Assembly: GCF_003696305.1 (NCBI RefSeq) | Contig: NZ_RFFK01000003.1 | Coordinates: forward strand, 293,887-357,886 | Length of the DNA: 64,000 bases | Origin: Pseudomonas sp. AOB-7 | GTDB taxonomy: Bacteria > Pseudomonadota > Gammaproteobacteria > Pseudomonadales > Pseudomonadaceae | Reading direction: 5' to 3' | Shown here: positions 61,283-64,000 of the stretch, in pieces | Position numbering within the stretch: the stretch's first letter is position 1 | Layout of the letters: each line of letters starts with the position of its first letter | The notes under the pieces: generated by a model | What the model saw: the letters and a program-made list of their open reading frames with translations, nothing else | Database searches by the model: none | What the model was told of the DNA's origin: nothing | Made by a program: the position numbers and the translations under genes

Positions 61283-64000
61283 ATGCAAGCGGCAATGGCT
61301 TCCTTCACCCTGCGCGCGCTGCTGGCGGCGCTGCTGACCGGCGCGTCGTTGCAAGCCGCCTGGGCCTTTACCCCGGCGCAGTCGCCGCTCAACCTCGGCG
61401 GTCAGGTGGAGCCGAACATCCTGTTCATCCTCGACGACTCGGGCTCGATGCGCTGGGGGTTCATGCCCGATGAGTTGCGCCCGTCCTACATGGAATCCGG
61501 GCAGGGCTGGTACAACCAGGCCGAGTGTACCGGCCGTGGTGCCTATGGCGGCGCTTACACCCATTTCTGCAGCAAGGGCACGCGCCGTTATCTGACCTCC
61601 AGTCATCTGAATAAGGTGTATTTCAACCCGGCCGTCACCTACCTGCCACCGATCAAGAGCGATGGCCAGCGTTTCGCCAGCGCCAGCTTCAGTGCGGCCT
61701 GGCTCGATGGCTATGCCGGCAGCGCGACCGTGGACCTGCGCAGCAACTACATGGCGACCATGGACGATTATTTCGCCGCCAGCAGCTACGAATGCCTCAA
61801 TCGGCGCTGCGACAACGTGCGTTACTACCGTGGCTTCGCCATCGGCAACGCCTCTGGCGGCGTGGCCGCCTTCTACCATGACTACGTCGGCGGCGGCAGC
61901 TGTGCCAGTAATCCGCGCCAGGACAGCTGCTACGCCGAGCGTGCCGTCAGCGCTGACCAGCAGCAGAACTTCGCCAACTGGTTTTCCTACTACCGTACTC
62001 GCATGCTGGCGGCCAAGGCCGGCGTCAGCCAGGCCTTCCATGGCCAGGGCGGCGATATCCGCGTCGGCTACGGCGCCATCAACCTTGCCGGCAACACGGT
62101 CGATGGCGTCGCCACCGATACCCTGGTGCGCGGCGTGCGGCGCTTCGAGGGCAGCGGCCGCAGCGATTTTTACGACTGGCTGTTCGCCGCCCAGGCCAGT
62201 GGCAGTACGCCGCTGCGCAAGGCTCTGGGCGATGCCGGCGAGTACTATTCGCGCGCCGATGCGCGCGGGCCCTGGAGTTCCACGCCGGGTGCCAGCGGTG
62301 GGCAGGACTATGCCTGCCGGCAGAGCTACAGCCTGCTCACCACCGACGGCTACTGGAATGGTGACGGCGCCGCCAACAGCGACGCGCAGGGCAACGTCGA
62401 TAACGGCAACGGGCCGACCATCAGTGGGCCGGACGGCGCCACCTACCGCTACGTGCCCAAGTCGCCGTTCCGCGACAACCACGCCGGCACCCTGGCCGAC
62501 GTGGCGATGTACTACTGGAGCCGCGACCTGATCGCCAACCTGGCCAACCGGGTGCCGACGTCGCCGGCCAATCCGGCCTTCTGGCAGCATATGGTGACCT
62601 TCGGCATCGGCCTGGGGGTCAGTGGCAGCGTCGATGCGCAGCAGGCGTTCGCCGCCATCGGCAGCGGCGCCTCCCTGACCTGGCCGGATCCGTCGGCCAG
62701 CGAGCCGGCCAAGATCGACGACCTGTTGCACGCCGCCGTCAACAGCCGCGGCGAGTTCTTCAGCGCCCAGGATCCGCAATCCTTCGCCAAGGCCTTGAGC
62801 GACACCCTGGGTTCGATTGCCGTGCGCAACGGCTCCAACACGGCGGCGGTGCCCAGCGCCCGGCGTCTGGACAGCGAGACCCTGGTCTACGAGGCCAACT
62901 TCAGCAGTGCCGACTGGTCCGGCAAGCTGCTGGCCAAGCGCCCGACGCAGACCAGCACGGGCATCGTCTTCAGCGACCAGTGGGAGGCCGGGAGGCTGAT
63001 CAACCCGAGCGCCCGGCGGCTGTTCGGCCACAGCGGCGCGGCCGGCAGCGGCCAGGGCCTGGCGCTGAACTGGAGCGGGTTGTCCAGCGAGATGCGCGGG
63101 CACTTCGACAACAACCAGGCGCTGTTCGATTACCTGATGGGCAGCGATGCCAACGAGGCGCCCGCCGGGCTCAAGTATCGGTCGCGCAGTACGCTGCTGG
63201 GCGATATCGTCAATTCCACCCTGGTGCTCGCCAACAAGCAGAACTGGGGCTTCCAGGGGCGGGTGCCGGCGCCCGGCAACGGAGCCCAGGACTACAACGC
63301 CTTCGTCGCCGGCAAGGCCGGGCGCACGCCGACCCTGTTCGTCGGGGCCAACGACGGTTTCCTCCATGCCTTCGACGCCAACAGCGGCCGAGAATTGTTC
63401 GCCTACATGCCCAGCGGTGTGCTGAGCAATGTCAAACAGCTGGCCGCCAGCGACTACAACCACCGTTACTTCGTCGACGGCGGCCTACAGGTTCGCGACG
63501 CCGTACTCGACGGACGCTGGCGCTCGGTGCTGGTGGGCAGTCTCGGCGCGGGCGGCAAGACGGTATTCGCCCTAGACGTGACCGACACCTCCAGCAGCGG
63601 TTTCGACGCCAGCAAGGTGCTCTGGGAGATCAAGGACGATGCCGATCTGGGCCATGTGTTCGGCGACCCGGTGATCGGTCGCCTGAAGGACGGCAAGTGG
63701 GTGGCGATCTTCGGCAACGGCCACGGCAGCACCAACGACGACTCGGTGCTGCTGATCGTCGACCTGGCCAGCGGCGAGCTGAACAAGGTGCGCGCCGGTG
63801 CCGCGACCGGCGGATTGTCCAGCCCGTCCTTCGTCTATGCGCGCGACGACGACGGATACATCTACGTCGATGCCATCTATGCCGGCGACCTCAGCGGCAA
63901 CCTGTGGAAGTTCAACCTGAAGAACAATGGCAGCGGCGCCGACGACTTCGAGGTCAGCCTGCGCTCCGGCGGCCGGCCGCAACCGCTCTACGTGGCCAGC
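61283..64000 (+). CDS. pilY1: PilY1 adhesin/tip protein, second copy (partial)
   Basis: Open frame of 906 codons running off the window edge. After AAGGAG six bases upstream and a signal peptide (RALLAALLTGASLQAAWA), residues about 45-57 read NILFILDDSGSMR, a canonical MIDAS DxSxS, so the vWA domain should bind metal. Later come FTGHSG-type and NDGFLHAFDANSGRELFAYMP propeller blades, and DDDGYIYVDAIYAGDLSGNLWKFNL at about 855-880, the PilY1 calcium loop. It differs widely from the first copy (little shared sequence outside these motifs). C-terminal end lies beyond the window. Confidence 0.93.
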   Translation, partial: MQAAMASFTLRALLAALLTGASLQAAWAFTPAQSPLNLGGQVEPNILFILDDSGSMRWGFMPDELRPSYMESGQGWYNQAECTGRGAYGGAYTHFCSKGTRRYLTSSHLNKVYFNPAVTYLPPIKSDGQRFASASFSAAWLDGYAGSATVDLRSNYMATMDDYFAASSYECLNRRCDNVRYYRGFAIGNASGGVAAFYHDYVGGGSCASNPRQDSCYAERAVSADQQQNFANWFSYYRTRMLAAKAGVSQAFHGQGGDIRVGYGAINLAGNTVDGVATDTLVRGVRRFEGSGRSDFYDWLFAAQASGSTPLRKALGDAGEYYSRADARGPWSSTPGASGGQDYACRQSYSLLTTDGYWNGDGAANSDAQGNVDNGNGPTISGPDGATYRYVPKSPFRDNHAGTLADVAMYYWSRDLIANLANRVPTSPANPAFWQHMVTFGIGLGVSGSVDAQQAFAAIGSGASLTWPDPSASEPAKIDDLLHAAVNSRGEFFSAQDPQSFAKALSDTLGSIAVRNGSNTAAVPSARRLDSETLVYEANFSSADWSGKLLAKRPTQTSTGIVFSDQWEAGRLINPSARRLFGHSGAAGSGQGLALNWSGLSSEMRGHFDNNQALFDYLMGSDANEAPAGLKYRSRSTLLGDIVNSTLVLANKQNWGFQGRVPAPGNGAQDYNAFVAGKAGRTPTLFVGANDGFLHAFDANSGRELFAYMPSGVLSNVKQLAASDYNHRYFVDGGLQVRDAVLDGRWRSVLVGSLGAGGKTVFALDVTDTSSSGFDASKVLWEIKDDADLGHVFGDPVIGRLKDGKWVAIFGNGHGSTNDDSVLLIVDLASGELNKVRAGAATGGLSSPSFVYARDDDGYIYVDAIYAGDLSGNLWKFNLKNNGSGADDFEVSLRSGGRPQPLYVAS

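Noticed and set aside
61199..63463. Long antisense open frame (754 codons) opposite the second pilY1
   Set aside because: It lies opposite a clearly coding PilY1 frame with recognisable motifs. Its translation is Gly/Val/Ala-rich low-complexity sequence typical of high-GC shadow frames, with no family similarity.

Overview
The window is high-GC chromosomal DNA of a gammaproteobacterium, almost certainly a Pseudomonas in the broad sense (P. aeruginosa / mendocina / alcaligenes side). The reasons are the type IVa minor-pilin genes beside rpsT-murJ-ribF-ileS-lspA-fkpB-ispH, the uraA-upp / hpt / SulP neighbourhood, a membrane malate:quinone oxidoreductase, a Pseudomonas-type REP hairpin, and the ampG - MscS - yajQ - degenerate-GGDEF regulator - panE - sensor-kinase block. 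From memory these blocks resemble three separate PAO1 regions (about PA4626-PA4647, PA4393-PA4398 and PA4549-PA4563), here joined in one stretch. No tRNA, rRNA, CRISPR array, prophage or transposase gene was seen.

Layout. 1-9 kb: chemoreceptor, a MITE-like repeat, an M48 lipoprotein protease, a SnoaL-like protein, a TMEM165/GDT1 Mn/Ca exporter behind a yybP-ykoY-type manganese riboswitch, rsmC, a 2-hydroxyacid dehydrogenase, a LysE exporter and a thiolase. 9-17 kb: a probable lipid-use cluster (acyl-CoA ligase, a PsrA-like site, a DUF1302 barrel, a DUF1329 protein, a MalT-like LuxR regulator). 17-25 kb: a periplasmic protein, a TetR regulator, a second MITE-type element, an alpha/beta hydrolase, a small low-GC ParB-like ORF, a PF10118-type hydrolase, mqo and small conserved proteins. 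25-34 kb: a glycerolipid acyltransferase, a CPXCG protein, a DUF2007 protein, an SRAP protein, a corrinoid adenosyltransferase, a sensor kinase, panE, a degenerate GGDEF response regulator, yajQ and an MscS channel. 34-43 kb: ampG, a Cys-less alkyltransferase-like protein, two tandem DUF481 proteins, uraA-upp with a second copy of the first MITE-like repeat, hpt and a SulP transporter. 43-51 kb: housekeeping rpsT, murJ, ribF-ileS-lspA-fkpB and ispH, the middle four with overlapping ends.

51.3-64 kb is the most unusual part. Two complete, divergent type IV minor-pilin/PilY1 operons lie head to tail. The first (fimT on the opposite strand, then pilE-fimU-pilV-pilW-pilX-pilY1) has visibly lower GC than its surroundings, and its PilY1 has a non-canonical von Willebrand A metal site. 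The second (fimU-pilV-pilW-pilX-pilY1, running off the window) has host-like GC and a canonical DxSxS site. The two sets could give one cell alternative pilus-tip complexes.

Three short non-coding mobile-looking elements (2223-2476, 18736-19005, 40177-40319) have inverted ends and a shared central hairpin motif. Two are the same family, in the same orientation, just upstream of start codons. Starts were chosen by ribosome-binding site and family length. Function calls rest on motif recognition by eye, without database searches.
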